Positions 40,034 to 55,070 of a DNA stretch of 64,000 nt are shown piece after piece (position 1 is the stretch's first letter; every line of letters begins with the position of its first letter). Source of the stretch: Fen-1245 sp963835535 (GTDB taxonomy: Bacteria; Gemmatimonadota; Gemmatimonadetes; Gemmatimonadales; JACORV01); the NCBI GenBank assembly GCA_963835535.1, contig CAWIFL010000009.1:186001-250000 (forward strand). Direction: 5' to 3'. The notes under the pieces were generated by a model that did no database searches, was not told the DNA's origin, and saw only the letters and a program-made list of their open reading frames with translations. Made by a program: the position numbers and the translations under genes.

Positions 40034-41328
40034 ACGTCGCGGTGGTCGGGACGGGCTACGTCGGGCTGGTGATGGGCGCCGGCCTGGCGGAGATGGGCAA
40101 CAGCGTCGTCTGCGCCGACGTGGACGCCGCCAAGATCGAGCGCCTGCGGCGGGGCGACGTGCCCATCTTCGAGCCCGGGCTGGAGCCGCTGGTGGTGCGC
40201 AACCAGGCGGAAGGGCGGCTGGCCTTCACCACCGACGTGGGCGATGCGGTGGAGCGGAGCGACGTGGTGTTCATCGCCGTCGGCACCCCGCCGGACGAGG
40301 ACGGCTCCGCGGACCTCACGCACGTGCTGAGCGTCGCCGACACGATCGGCCGGCACATGAACCGCCCCAAGGTGGTGGTGACCAAGAGCACGGTGCCGGT
40401 CGGCACCGCGGAAAAGGTCCGCGCGGCGGTCGCGGCGCGCACGAAGGCGCGGTTCCACGTCGCGTCCAACCCGGAGTTCCTCAAGGAGGGCGCGGCGGTC
40501 CAGGACTTCATGAAGCCGGACCGCATCGTGCTCGGCGTGGACAGCCCCGAGGCCGAGGCCACGCTGCGGGAGCTCTACGAGCCGTTCGTGCGCAGCGGCA
40601 ATCCGCTCCTCTTCATGGACATCGCGTCGGCCGAGGTGACGAAGTACGCCGCCAACGCGATGCTGGCCGCGCGCATCACGCTGATGAACCAGTTCGCCGC
40701 CTTGTGCGAGAAGGTCGGGGCCGACGTCGAGCACGTGCGGCGCGGGATCGGCAGCGACGCGCGGATCGGCAAGGCGTTCCTCTTTCCGGGGCCGGGCTAC
40801 GGCGGCTCCTGCTTTCCCAAGGACGTCCAGGCGCTCTGCGTCACCGGCCGCGCGGTGGGATCGCCGCTCGAGGTGCTGGAGTCCGTGGAGCGGGTCAACG
40901 AGCGCCAGAAGCGGATGCCGGTCGAGAAGCTGCGGCGCGCGCTCGGCTCCCTCGCGGGCACGACCATCGCGATCTGGGGCCTCGCGTTCAAGGCGCAGAC
41001 CGACGACATGCGCGAGGCGGCGTCGCTGGTGGTGGTCGAGGAGCTGCTGGCCGCCGGCGCGAAGCTCCGCGTGCACGATCCCAAGGCGCTGGCCGAGGCG
41101 CGCCGCCGCTTCGGCGACCGCGTGACCGGCGTCGAGCACCGCTACGACGCGCTCGACGGGGCCGACGCGCTGCTGGTCCTCACCGAGTGGCAGGAGTACC
41201 GGGTCCTGGACTACGACCAGGCCAGGCGGCGGATGAAGCGGCCGGTGGTGGTCGACGCCCGCAACCTCTACGAGCCGGCGCGCATGCGCGAGCACGGCTT
41301 CACCTACGATTCGGTGGGGCGGCCCTGA
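40030..41328 (+). CDS. ugd: UDP-glucose 6-dehydrogenase
   Basis: 432 residues. Oxidises UDP-glucose to UDP-glucuronate with two NAD. VAVVGTGYVGLVMGAGLAEMG, IAVGTPPDEDGSADLTHVL, VASNPEFLKEGAAVQDF and FPGPGYGGSCFPKDVQAL with the catalytic Cys are family hallmarks. Followed with TGATG overlap by UDP-glucuronate decarboxylase, then the 4-epimerase: both use its product, which argues for a UDP-glucuronate branch. Confidence 0.96.
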   Translation: MNVAVVGTGYVGLVMGAGLAEMGNSVVCADVDAAKIERLRRGDVPIFEPGLEPLVVRNQAEGRLAFTTDVGDAVERSDVVFIAVGTPPDEDGSADLTHVLSVADTIGRHMNRPKVVVTKSTVPVGTAEKVRAAVAARTKARFHVASNPEFLKEGAAVQDFMKPDRIVLGVDSPEAEATLRELYEPFVRSGNPLLFMDIASAEVTKYAANAMLAARITLMNQFAALCEKVGADVEHVRRGIGSDARIGKAFLFPGPGYGGSCFPKDVQALCVTGRAVGSPLEVLESVERVNERQKRMPVEKLRRALGSLAGTTIAIWGLAFKAQTDDMREAASLVVVEELLAAGAKLRVHDPKALAEARRRFGDRVTGVEHRYDALDGADALLVLTEWQEYRVLDYDQARRRMKRPVVVDARNLYEPARMREHGFTYDSVGRP

Positions 41329-42260
41329 TGCGTGTCCTGATCACCGGCGTCGCCGGCTTTCTCGGCTCCCATCTCGCGGACCGCTTCATCGGCGCGGGGC
41401 ACGAGGTCGTCGGGATGGACAACTTCATCACCGGCAGCCCGGACAACATCGCGCACCTCACCGGGAACAAGCGCTTCGCCTTCTTCGAGCACAACGTCAC
41501 GAACTTCATCTACGTCGAGGGGCCGCTCGACGGGGTGCTCCACTTCGCCTCCCCGGCCAGCCCGCGCGACTACCTCGAGTTCCCGATCCAGACCCTCAAG
41601 GTCGGCTCGCTGGGCACGCACAAGGCGCTCGGGCTCGCGAAGGCCAAGGGGGCGCGGTTCCTCCTCGCCTCGACCTCCGAGGTGTACGGCGACCCGCTGG
41701 TGCACCCGCAGCCCGAGGGCTACTGGGGCAACGTGAACCCGGTCGGTCCGCGCGGGGTCTACGACGAGGCGAAGCGGTTCGCCGAGGCCATGACGATGGC
41801 GTACCACCGCTACCACGGTCTCGACACCCGCATCGTCCGCATCTTCAACACCTACGGGCCGCGGATGCGGGTCCGCGACGGACGCGTGGTCTCCAACTTC
41901 ATCGTCCAGGCGCTCCGGGGCGAGCCGATCACCGTGTACGGCGACGGCAGCCAGACCCGCTCCTTCACCTACGTGGACGATCTGGTGGACGGCATCGTGC
42001 GCCTCTACGAGCGCGGCGCCGACGAGCCGGTCAACGTCGGCAACCCGAACGAGTTCACGGTGCTGCAGCTCGCGCAGCTCGTCCTCAAGCTGACGGGCTC
42101 GGGCTCGAAGATCGTGCGCGAAGCGCTCCCGCAGGACGATCCCAAGGTCCGCCAGCCCGACATCACCCGGGCCCGCTCGCTCCTGGGGTGGGAACCGGCG
42201 GTGGAGCTGGAGCGGGGGCTCGCCGCCACCATCGCCCACTTCAAGCGGAAGCTCGCGTGA
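41328..42260 (+). CDS. UDP-glucuronate decarboxylase (UDP-xylose synthase)
   Basis: 310-residue extended SDR. VLITGVAGFLGSHLADRFI, VVGMDNFITGSPDNI, HFASPASPRDYLEFPIQTL, STSEVYGDPLVHPQPEGYWG and NPVGPRGVYDEAKRFAEAM are diagnostic for UXS, including the Ser/Tyr/Lys and the Arg-rich substrate region. It produces UDP-xylose. ATG 41328 (TGATG); the stop overlaps the GTG of the next epimerase. Confidence 0.94.
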   Translation: MRVLITGVAGFLGSHLADRFIGAGHEVVGMDNFITGSPDNIAHLTGNKRFAFFEHNVTNFIYVEGPLDGVLHFASPASPRDYLEFPIQTLKVGSLGTHKALGLAKAKGARFLLASTSEVYGDPLVHPQPEGYWGNVNPVGPRGVYDEAKRFAEAMTMAYHRYHGLDTRIVRIFNTYGPRMRVRDGRVVSNFIVQALRGEPITVYGDGSQTRSFTYVDDLVDGIVRLYERGADEPVNVGNPNEFTVLQLAQLVLKLTGSGSKIVREALPQDDPKVRQPDITRARSLLGWEPAVELERGLAATIAHFKRKLA

Positions 42261-43303
42261 CCAGGGTGGTGCTGACCGGCGCCGCCGGGTTCATCGGCTC
42301 CCACGTCGCCGAATGCCTGGTCGCGCGGGGCGACGAGGTGGTCGGCCTCGACAACTTCGACGCCTTCTACCCGCGCGCGGTCAAGGAAGCGAACGTCGCC
42401 ACGCTCCGGCGCGGGCCGCGGTTCCGTCTGGTCGAAGGCGACATCCGCGACGCGAAGGCCGTGGGCGCGCTCGTGACGCCGGAGACGGTGGTCGTGCACC
42501 TCGCCGCCCGCGCCGGCGTCCGGCCGTCGCTCGAGGACCCGGCGCTGTACGCGTCGGTCAACATCGAGGGCACCGCCGTGCTGCTCGAGGCGGTGCGGCG
42601 CGCCGGGGCCCGCCGCTTCGTGTTCGGCAGCTCCTCCTCGGTGTACGGCGACACCGCGCCCGTCCCGTTCAGCGAGGACTGGCCGGCGCTCCTGCCGATC
42701 TCGCCCTACGCGGCGACGAAGCGCGCCGGCGAGCTGCTCTGCGCCACCTTCGCCCAGCTCTACGGCCTGAGGATCATGGCGCTGCGGTTCTTCACGGTGT
42801 ACGGGCCGCGCCAGCGCCCCGATCTCGCCATCCACAAGTTCACGCGCCTGATCGCGGAGGGGCGGCCGGTCCCGTTCTACGGCGACGGGTCGAGCGAGCG
42901 GGATTACACCTACATCGACGATATTGTGGGGGGCGTGCGGGCTGCGGTGGACTGGACGGCGCCGGACGGGCGCCGAATCGGGCACGACACTTCCGATGCG
43001 CCGCCCGCTCGATCCGGCGCTGAGGCGAGTGCGACCGCGGCGCCGGCGGGGGCCCTGGAGATCGTGAACCTGGGCGAGTCGCGCACCACGAGCCTCGACG
43101 CGCTGGTCGCGCTGATCGCGCGGGCGGTGGGGAAGGAGGCGCAGCTCGAGCGCCTGCCGGCGCAGCCGGGCGACGTGCGCCGCACCTGCGCCGACGTGCG
43201 CAAGGCCGGTCGGGTGCTCGGGTACCGGCCGACGACGACGGTCGAGGACGGCATTCCGCGCTTCGTGCGCTGGTTCGAGGAGGCTCATGGACATCCAGCC
43301 TGA
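42257..43303 (+). CDS. UDP-glucuronate 4-epimerase with repeat-encoded insert
   Basis: 348 residues. VVLTGAAGFIGSHVAECLV, VVHLAARAGVRPSLEDPALY, VFGSSSSVYGDTAPVPFSED, ISPYAATKRAGELLC and FFTVYGPRQRPDLAIHKF fit the UDP-glucuronate/GalA 4-epimerase group. Residues 234-260 (TAPDGRRIGHDTSDAPPARS and following) are encoded by a dispersed 82-nt repeat that also forms the N-terminus of UvrB; it sits in the loop after RDYTYIDDIVGGVRAAVDW, which is variable in the family. The catalytic core is unaffected. GTG 42257; the 3' end overlaps the TPR gene by 17 nt. Confidence 0.88.
   Translation: MTRVVLTGAAGFIGSHVAECLVARGDEVVGLDNFDAFYPRAVKEANVATLRRGPRFRLVEGDIRDAKAVGALVTPETVVVHLAARAGVRPSLEDPALYASVNIEGTAVLLEAVRRAGARRFVFGSSSSVYGDTAPVPFSEDWPALLPISPYAATKRAGELLCATFAQLYGLRIMALRFFTVYGPRQRPDLAIHKFTRLIAEGRPVPFYGDGSSERDYTYIDDIVGGVRAAVDWTAPDGRRIGHDTSDAPPARSGAEASATAAPAGALEIVNLGESRTTSLDALVALIARAVGKEAQLERLPAQPGDVRRTCADVRKAGRVLGYRPTTTVEDGIPRFVRWFEEAHGHPA
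42956..43037 (+). repeat. APPARSG coding repeat, copy A (in epimerase)
   Basis: Ungapped 82-nt match to 52499-52580: 65 identical positions, same codon frame, encoding T-A-P-D-G...D-x-S-x-APPARSG...SAT. It contains GCGCCG...CGGCGC complementary ends around the APPARSG segment. See the matching finding. Confidence 0.9.
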
Positions 43304-44012
43304 CCGGATCGTCGAGCGCGCCAAGGAGCGCCTCGAGGCGGGCGACCCCTACGGCGCGGTCCACCTCCTCCGCGAGGTCACGGCCTCGGGGAAGGCCTTC
43401 GCGGACGCCCACCAGCTGCTGGGTCTGGCGTACTCGATGATCGGCCAGCCGGATGACGCACTCGCCGAGTTCGACCGCGCCCTCGCCCTCAATCCCAAGT
43501 ACGTGGATGCGCACCTGAACCGCGCGGTCACGCTGAACGAGCTGGGCCGCTACGACGACGCCGCGGCGGCGTTCGCGGCGGCCCAGGCGCTGGGAGGCGT
43601 GGACCACACCGGCTTCGCGGCGCCGGAGGCCTCGCGTCTGGCGAACCTGCACGCGGAGCTGGCCGAAGCCTACGTGGAAGCGGGCGGCCTCCGCGAAGCG
43701 ATCGATCAATACGCCAAGGCCGCGCAGCTCCGCCCGGAGTTCCTCGACCTGCGCTACCGCCTGGCGCGCCTGCGGCTCGAGGTCGGCGACGTGACGCTCG
43801 CGCGCCGCGAGCTGGAGGCGATCCTCGAGGCGCGGCCGTCGTTCTTCGACGCGCGCGCGGCCTTCGGGATGGCCTGCTACCTGGAGGGCGATACGGCCGT
43901 GGCCCGCGCGGCCTGGCAGCAGTGCCGGGGCGAGCGCCCCGACGAGCCGCGCATCACCGCCTACCTGGCACTGCTGGACCGCGTCGCGATGAAGGCGGAG
44001 GCGGGGCGTTGA
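43287..44012 (+). CDS. TPR-repeat protein
   Basis: 241 residues of tandem tetratricopeptide repeats (GDPYGAVHLLREVTASGK, FADAHQLLGLAYSMIGQPDD, VDAHLNRAVTLNELGRYDD, AGGLREAIDQYAKAAQLRPE) and no signal peptide, so probably cytosolic or peripheral. ATG 43287 lies within the end of the epimerase (17-nt overlap). It is the first of three consecutive repeat proteins leading to bamD. Role is not determinable; scaffolding for envelope or polysaccharide proteins is plausible by context. Confidence 0.82.
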   Translation: MDIQPDRIVERAKERLEAGDPYGAVHLLREVTASGKAFADAHQLLGLAYSMIGQPDDALAEFDRALALNPKYVDAHLNRAVTLNELGRYDDAAAAFAAAQALGGVDHTGFAAPEASRLANLHAELAEAYVEAGGLREAIDQYAKAAQLRPEFLDLRYRLARLRLEVGDVTLARRELEAILEARPSFFDARAAFGMACYLEGDTAVARAAWQQCRGERPDEPRITAYLALLDRVAMKAEAGR

Positions 44013-44920
44013 ACACCCTGCACCCTACCCCCTACACCCTGCTCTTGCTCTTGGCCGCCGCCTGCTCGCCGGTCGCGGACCATGCGCGGCTCGGCGATCG
44101 CCGGTACGCGGAGCACGCCTTCGGGGACGCGCTCGCGGAGTACCGGCTGGCGATGCATCAGGGCGCGCCCGACGCCGAGCTCCGGGCGAAGTTCGCCGCG
44201 GCGGCGCTGCAGGCCGGCGCCCTGGGGGAGGCGGTCACGGCCTACCACGACCTGGCGCACGCCGAGCCGGGGGCGGGGGACGAGGCGGCGGACGGGCTCA
44301 CGCGGGCGGCCCGGCTGGCGATCGACGCGCACGACATGTCGGCGCTCTCCGACGCCCTGCTCGCCCTCCGCGACATCGCGCCGCAGCGGCCGGTCGGCTT
44401 CCTCGCCGTGGCGCTCGGCGCCGGCACCGCCTACGTCCGGCGCCCCGAGGCGATGGACGTCCTGTTGCAGGCGGCCGCCGCCGCGTCCACCGCGCCGGGG
44501 GCCGACTCGTTCCTCGTCGCCTACGCGGACCTCAACGCGCACATGGGGCGCTGCGACGCCGCGACCCGCACCTACGAGGCGGTCCTGCGCCGCAGCCGCC
44601 AGGTGCCGCCGCTGGTGGAGGCCGCGCGCGGCGGGCTCGCCGGCTGCTCCGTCGAGGACGGCAAGGCGTCGCTGAGCGCGGGCGCGTTGCAGGACGCCGA
44701 GGCGCGTTTCCGGAAGGCGATCTCGATCGGCGAGCCCGACAGCGTGGTGCGACTCGCGTGGCTGCTGGTCGGCGACACGCGCTGGGCCAAGGGCGACACG
44801 GCCGTGGCCCAGGATGCGTACCGCCGCGCCATGTCGGGCGCCGCCGAGGGGGATCCGATCGCGGCCCGCGCGGAGGAGCAGCTCAACCGACTGCTGGGGA
44901 AGGGAAGTCCGACGCCATGA
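44009..44920 (+). CDS. TPR lipoprotein with repeat-derived signal peptide
   Basis: 303 residues from TTG 44009 (TTGA overlap). LNTLHPTPYTLLLLLAAAC gives a lipobox Cys; the first codons are DNA of the CACCCTAC word array (44014-44042). This leaves no positive charge in the n-region; a longer start at GTG 43922 would supply Arg but sits deep in the previous gene. The rest is helical TPR-like repeats (RYAEHAFGDALAEYRLAMHQ and similar). It likely works with BamD next door; that is inference. The start choice is uncertain. Confidence 0.72.
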   Translation: MNTLHPTPYTLLLLLAAACSPVADHARLGDRRYAEHAFGDALAEYRLAMHQGAPDAELRAKFAAAALQAGALGEAVTAYHDLAHAEPGAGDEAADGLTRAARLAIDAHDMSALSDALLALRDIAPQRPVGFLAVALGAGTAYVRRPEAMDVLLQAAAAASTAPGADSFLVAYADLNAHMGRCDAATRTYEAVLRRSRQVPPLVEAARGGLAGCSVEDGKASLSAGALQDAEARFRKAISIGEPDSVVRLAWLLVGDTRWAKGDTAVAQDAYRRAMSGAAEGDPIAARAEEQLNRLLGKGSPTP

Positions 44921-45675
44921 TCCGGATTGCCACGGGTGCCGTGCGGAAGCTGCCGGTCGTCGCCCTGTGTCTGGTCGCCGCCTGCGCTCGCTTCGACCCG
45001 CGGCACTACACGGTGCCCGAAGATCTCTACCAGGCTTCGATGCGCCAGTTCCGCACCGGCCACTACGACAAGGCGCAGGCCGGATTCCAGGCCCTCACCT
45101 TCAGCGTGGGCGCGCGGGACACCCTCTATCCGCTGGCGCGCTTCTTCCTCGGCGAGTCGTACTTCAGCCAGGGCGACTATCCGACCGCGGCCCAGGAGTT
45201 CCGCCGGGTCGCCGACGAGAACCCGAACCACCGTCTCGCGCCGGACGCGCTGCTCCGGGCCGCCGACTCGTACGCGAAGATGTGGGAGAAGCCGGATCTG
45301 GATCCGACCAGCGGCCAGACGGCGCTCGCGACCTATCAGGAGCTGTCCGGCCGGTACCCGGGGTCGTCCGCCTCGCGCGTCGCGACCACGCGGCTGGGGC
45401 TGCTCTACGAGAAGTTCGCGCAGAAGGAGATGGACATCGCGCTCTTCTACTTCCGGCGCAACGCCTACGACTCGGCGATCCTGTACTTCAAGGACCTGAT
45501 CGCCAGCTACCCGTCGACGTCGCTGGTCCCGGACGCCTACGTCTACATCATCCGCTCGTACCACGCGATCGGGTACGCGGACCAGGAGACGCAGTTCTGC
45601 AACGCGCTGCGGCAGTTCTACCCGCAGCTGGCGGACGCCAAGCGGTATTGTGGCCACGGGACTGCTGGGCGGTAG
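44917..45675 (+). CDS. bamD: Outer membrane assembly lipoprotein BamD
   Basis: 252 residues. Signal MIRIATGAVRKLPVVALCLV with lipobox Cys (VAAC). Five TPR units, with HYTVPEDLYQASMRQFRTGHYDKA and LGESYFSQGDYPTAAQEFRR, then IALFYFRRNAYDSAILYFKDLIASYP, the characteristic YfiO/BamD sequence. Part of the BAM complex that folds outer-membrane beta-barrels; this marks a diderm. ATGA overlap with the preceding lipoprotein; 26-nt overlap with nadD. Confidence 0.9.
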   Translation: MIRIATGAVRKLPVVALCLVAACARFDPRHYTVPEDLYQASMRQFRTGHYDKAQAGFQALTFSVGARDTLYPLARFFLGESYFSQGDYPTAAQEFRRVADENPNHRLAPDALLRAADSYAKMWEKPDLDPTSGQTALATYQELSGRYPGSSASRVATTRLGLLYEKFAQKEMDIALFYFRRNAYDSAILYFKDLIASYPSTSLVPDAYVYIIRSYHAIGYADQETQFCNALRQFYPQLADAKRYCGHGTAGR

Positions 45676-46215
45676 CTTCGATCCGGTCCACCACGGCCAC
45701 CTCATCGCGGCCGCGCGCGCCCTCGAGGCGCTCGGTCTCTCGCGCGTGCTGCTGGTGCCGTGCGCGCGGCAGCCGCTGAAGCGGCTGCCTCCGGTGGCGG
45801 CGCCGGAGCACCGCCGCGCGATGCTCGACCTGGCGGTCGCCGGGGACGCGCGGTTCGCGGTCGACGCGCTCGAGCTGGAGCGGCCCGCCCCGTCGTACAC
45901 GGTGGACACCCTGCGCGCGCTTCGCGCGCGCTGCCCGGGCGAGCGGTTCGTCCTGCTCCTCGGCGCGGACGCCGCCGCGGACCTGCCGCGCTGGCGCTCC
46001 GCGGAGGAGGTCGCCCGGCTCGCGGAGGTGGCCATCCTGACGCGCCCGGGCGCGCCGGAGGTCCGGACGCCGCTGGTGCGACACGTCGTGGCGACGCCGG
46101 CCATCGAGATCTCGGCCAGCGACATCCGCGCCCGCTGTCTGGCGGGCAAGAGCATCCGGTATCTGGTGCCGGATGCCGTGGCCGACTACATGGCGAAGGA
46201 AGGGCTGTACCGATA

Positions 46216-46216
<1 letters not shown>
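45650..46216 (+). CDS. nadD: Nicotinate-nucleotide adenylyltransferase
   Basis: 188 residues. Forms nicotinate adenine dinucleotide in NAD synthesis. GLLGGSFDPVHHGHLIAAARAL holds the HxGH motif; SYTVDTLRALRARC, LLGADAAADLPRW and IEISASDIRARCLAGKSIRYLVPDAVADYM complete the family pattern. GTG 45650 is inside bamD; the stop TAA shares its A with the secA ATG (TAATG). Confidence 0.94.
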
Positions 46217-49518
<3,302 letters not shown>

Positions 49519-49638
49519 GCGGCAGTCATCAGTCGGCCGTTGGCAGGGTAGTTGCTGAGCTCTGATGCCTGCATCCGTTGGCTCCACGCCGCCGTGATTC
49601 CGCCCCGGCATCGGGAGCCGGCCGGCCTACGTTGTCGC

Positions 49639-50322
49639 ATGCTCAACCGCATATCCGAGACCCCGTTGCAGGACCGCCCCCGGGAGCGCCTCCTCGCGCT
49701 GGGCCCCTCCGCGTTGACGACCGCGGAACTCCTGGCGATTCTCATCGGTACGGGCCGCGCCGGTGCCTCGGCGCCCGACGTCGCGTCGGCGCTGCTGGCG
49801 GCCGGCGGTCCCGCGCTCGCGCACCTGGCCCGCCGCACCGCCGTGGAGCTGGCGGCGGTCCCTGGCGTCGGCCACGCCAAGGCGGCCCGCATCGCCGCCG
49901 CACTGGAGCTGGGCCGGCGGCTGCAGGAGGAGGGAAGGCCGGACCGGACGCGGATCCGTTCGCCGGCCGACGTGTACCGCTGGTTCGCGCCGCGCCTGGC
50001 GGACCTGGCGGCCGAGGAGTTCCACGTGCTCGCGCTCGACAGCCAGAGCGGCATCCTGCGTGACCTGCTCGTGACCCGGGGGATCTTGAACAGCTCGCTG
50101 GTGCATCCTCGCGAAGTGTTCCGCGGTGCCATCGCCGAGGCCGCGGCCGGGATCATCGTGGTGCACAACCACCCCTCCGGTGATCCCGCGCCGTCGGCCG
50201 ACGACCGCGCCGTCACGCGCCAGCTGGTGGAGGCGGGGAAGGTCCTCGACCTCCCCGTCTACGACCACGTGATCGTCGGCGCGCGAGGCTACCTCAGCTT
50301 CGCCGAGGCCGGGCTCCTGTGA
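49639..50322 (+). CDS. radC: RadC-family JAMM-domain protein
   Basis: 227 residues. N-terminal helix-hairpin-helix region (LAAVPGVGHAKAARIAAALEL) and C-terminal metal-binding JAB/MPN domain with VVHNHPSGDPAPSADD and FHVLALDSQS. Long called a DNA-repair protein, but its real function is unresolved. ATG 49639 is reached after 120 nt of non-coding DNA that holds weak CAGTC/CGGCC words and no clear promoter. GTGA overlap with the (p)ppGpp enzyme. Confidence 0.92.
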   Translation: MLNRISETPLQDRPRERLLALGPSALTTAELLAILIGTGRAGASAPDVASALLAAGGPALAHLARRTAVELAAVPGVGHAKAARIAAALELGRRLQEEGRPDRTRIRSPADVYRWFAPRLADLAAEEFHVLALDSQSGILRDLLVTRGILNSSLVHPREVFRGAIAEAAAGIIVVHNHPSGDPAPSADDRAVTRQLVEAGKVLDLPVYDHVIVGARGYLSFAEAGLL

Positions 50323-52495
50323 CCGTCGCTCCCGCCAAGCGCCCCCTCCCGGCCATCCCGGGCCTCACCGACGCGCTCGAGCCGTACGCCGAGCGGCTGG
50401 ACCTGGACCTGCTCGCGCGGGCCTACCAGTTCAGCGCCGCGGCCCACCGCGGCCAGAAGCGCTGGTCGGGCGAGGACGCGGTCTCGCACGGCATCGGCGT
50501 GGCCCGCATCCTCGTCGAAGCGCACCTCGACGCCGTGTCCGCCGCCGCCGGGCTGCTGCACGACGTGGTCGAGGACACCGAGGTCACGGTGGAGGACCTC
50601 GAGCGCGAGTTCGGCAAGGAGGTCGCCACGATCGTGGACGGCCTCACCAAGATCTCGACCTTGAGCTTCCGCTCCACCGCCGAGGAGCAGGCCGAGAACT
50701 ACCGCAAGCTCCTGCTCTCGGTCGCCAAGGACGCCCGCGTCGTCATCGTGAAGCTGGCCGACCGCCTGCACAACATGCGGACCCTGGAGCACCTGCCGGA
50801 GGAGAAGCAGCGGCGCATCGCGCTGGAGACGCGCGAGATCTACGCGCCGCTGGCGCACCGCTTCGGCATGGCCGGGATCAAGGCGGAGCTCGAGGATCTG
50901 GCGTTCAAGTTCCTCGAGCCCGAGGAGTACGGCTCGCTTTCGAAGAAGGTCGCGGCGCGGAAGGCCGAGCGCGAGGAGCTGGTGGCCCGGATGCGCGAGC
51001 CGCTGCAGCGCGAGCTGGAGCGCGCCGGCATCCGCGACGTGGACGTCACCGGCCGCCCCAAGAACCTCTGGTCCATCCACAAGAAGATCGTCCGGCGGGA
51101 CCTCCCCTACGAGGAGATCTACGACCTGATGGCGCTGCGGGTGCTGGTGAACTCGGTGCCCGACTGCTACCACGCGCTCGGCGTCATCCACTCGCGCTGG
51201 ACGCCGCTGCAGGAGCGGATCAAGGACTACATCGCCCAGCCGAAGTCGAACGGCTACCAGTCCCTGCACACCACGGTCTTCGGCCCGACGGGCCAGCTGT
51301 ACGAGATCCAGATCCGCACGCGGGAGATGCACCACACCGCCGAGTACGGCATCGCGGCGCACTGGCTCTACAAGGAGGGCCGCTCGCGCGACGAGCTGGA
51401 CAAGCACCTCACCTGGTTCCGGCAGTTGGTGGACTACCAGCAGGAGGCGATGACCCCCGACGAGTTCATCGAGTTCCTGCGCATCGACCTCTACCAGGAC
51501 GAGATCTTCGTCTTCACGCCGGAGGGCGACGTCAAGCAGCTCCCGAAGGGGGCCACGCCGATCGACTTCGCCTTCACGGTGCACACCCAGGTCGGGCTGC
51601 ACTGCCAGGGCGCCAAGATCAACGGCCGCATCGCGCCGCTGCACCGGGCGCTCAAGAACGGCGACACGGTGGAGATCCTCACCTCGCCGACCGCGCACCC
51701 GTCGCGCGACTGGCAGGCGCACGTCCGCACCGCGCGGGCGCGGCAGAAGGTGCGGCAGTGGGTGAAGCAGGAGGAGCACGAGACCTCGATCGCGCTGGGC
51801 GAGGAGATCCTGGACCGCGAGCTCAAGCGGCGCCGCCTCGCGAAGCCGGACCTCGTGGCGCTCGCCCGCGCCGTCGGCTCCCTGAACGTCCCCGACGTGG
51901 ACCACCTGAAGGCGGGGCTGGGCCGCGGCGATCTGAGCATCACCCAGGTCCTGCGCGCGCTCTACCCCGACCTGGAGGAGAAGGAGGAGGAGTCGCCGCC
52001 GCCCAAGCCCGGCGCGCTCGGCCGGTTGGTCCAGCGCATCCGCGTCGGGAAGGGGGTCCGCATCCAGGGCGTGGACGGGCTGATGGTGCGCTACTCGCAG
52101 TGCTGCCAGCCGGTGCCCGGCGACGCCGTGACCGGCTACGTCACGCGGGGGCGGGGCATCTCGATCCACCGCGTGGACTGCCCGAACCTGCTCGCCCTCG
52201 ACAGCGAGCCGGAGCGGCGCGTGGACCTCGACTGGCGCGAGATCGAGGGGGAGGTCTTCGCGGTGCGGCTCGATCTGCAGGGCGAGGACCGCCGCGGCCT
52301 CTACGCGGACGTCTGCACGGCGATCTCCACGGCGGCCACCAACATCCGCAGCTGCGAGCTGACCAGCGGCGAGGGCGGGATGACGGGGCTGGTGATCGTC
52401 GAGGTCGAGAACCTCACCCACCTCAACAAGGTCATGAAGGCCATCCGCCGCGTGAAGGGCGTCACCGACGTCCGCCGGCGCGAACGCCTGGTCGC

Positions 52496-52499
<4 letters not shown>
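50319..52499 (+). CDS. Bifunctional (p)ppGpp synthetase/hydrolase
   Basis: 726-residue RelA/SpoT homolog. Domains in order: HD hydrolase (LLHDVVEDTEVTVEDL near residue 80, plus SHGIGVARIL), nucleotidyl-transferase synthetase (GRPKNLWSIHKKIVRRDL, SNGYQSLHTTVFGP, IQIRTREMHHTAEYGIAAHW), TGS (VFTPEGDVKQLPKGATPIDF), ZFD/conserved Cys region and C-terminal ACT. Intact HD motifs imply hydrolase activity as well as synthesis, so Rsh type. Starts GTG 50319, overlapping radC. Its TGA is overlapped by the uvrB GTG at the start of the coding repeat. Confidence 0.95.
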
Positions 52500-54641
<2,142 letters not shown>

Positions 54642-54664
<23 letters not shown>

Positions 54665-55070
54665 GGCGGCGCTCGGCCGGTTCGGCGAGGCGTTCGCCCG
54701 AACGCTCCGGCCTCCCGTCGCCGTCGGCATCGCCGGCGAGCTGGGGGCGGGCAAGACCACCCTGGTCCGCGCCATCGCCCGGTCCCTCGGCGTCGTCGAG
54801 CCCGTGACGAGCCCCACCTTCGCCCTCGTGCACCGCTACGCGGGCCGGGGCACGACCGTCTATCACGTGGACGCCTACCGGCTGAAGCCCTCGGAGCGGG
54901 TGGCGGACCTCGGCCTCGACGACGCGCTGGCGGAGCGGGACAGCGTGGTGCTGATCGAATGGCCGGAACGGCTCGGCGCCGCGCTCCCCGCGCTGGCGCA
55001 CAATATCCGGCTGCGCTACACCGACGACGACGCGATCCGGGAGCTCGAGCTGGACGGCGCGTCCCCGTGA
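54642..55070 (+). CDS. tsaE: tRNA threonylcarbamoyladenosine ATPase TsaE
   Basis: 142 residues. P-loop ATPase that drives the TsaB-TsaD complex in t6A37 synthesis. GIAGELGAGKTTLVRAIARSLG is the Walker A region; TSPTFALVHRYAG and VYHVDAYRL (with Asp) and VLIEWPERL are family motifs. GTG 54642 lies inside uvrB (23 nt). Directly followed by tsaB. Confidence 0.93.

Noticed and set aside
49519..49638. Fourth copy of the palindromic element before radC
   Set aside because: CAGTC and CGGCCG words look similar, but no arm pairing or alignable stretch was found.
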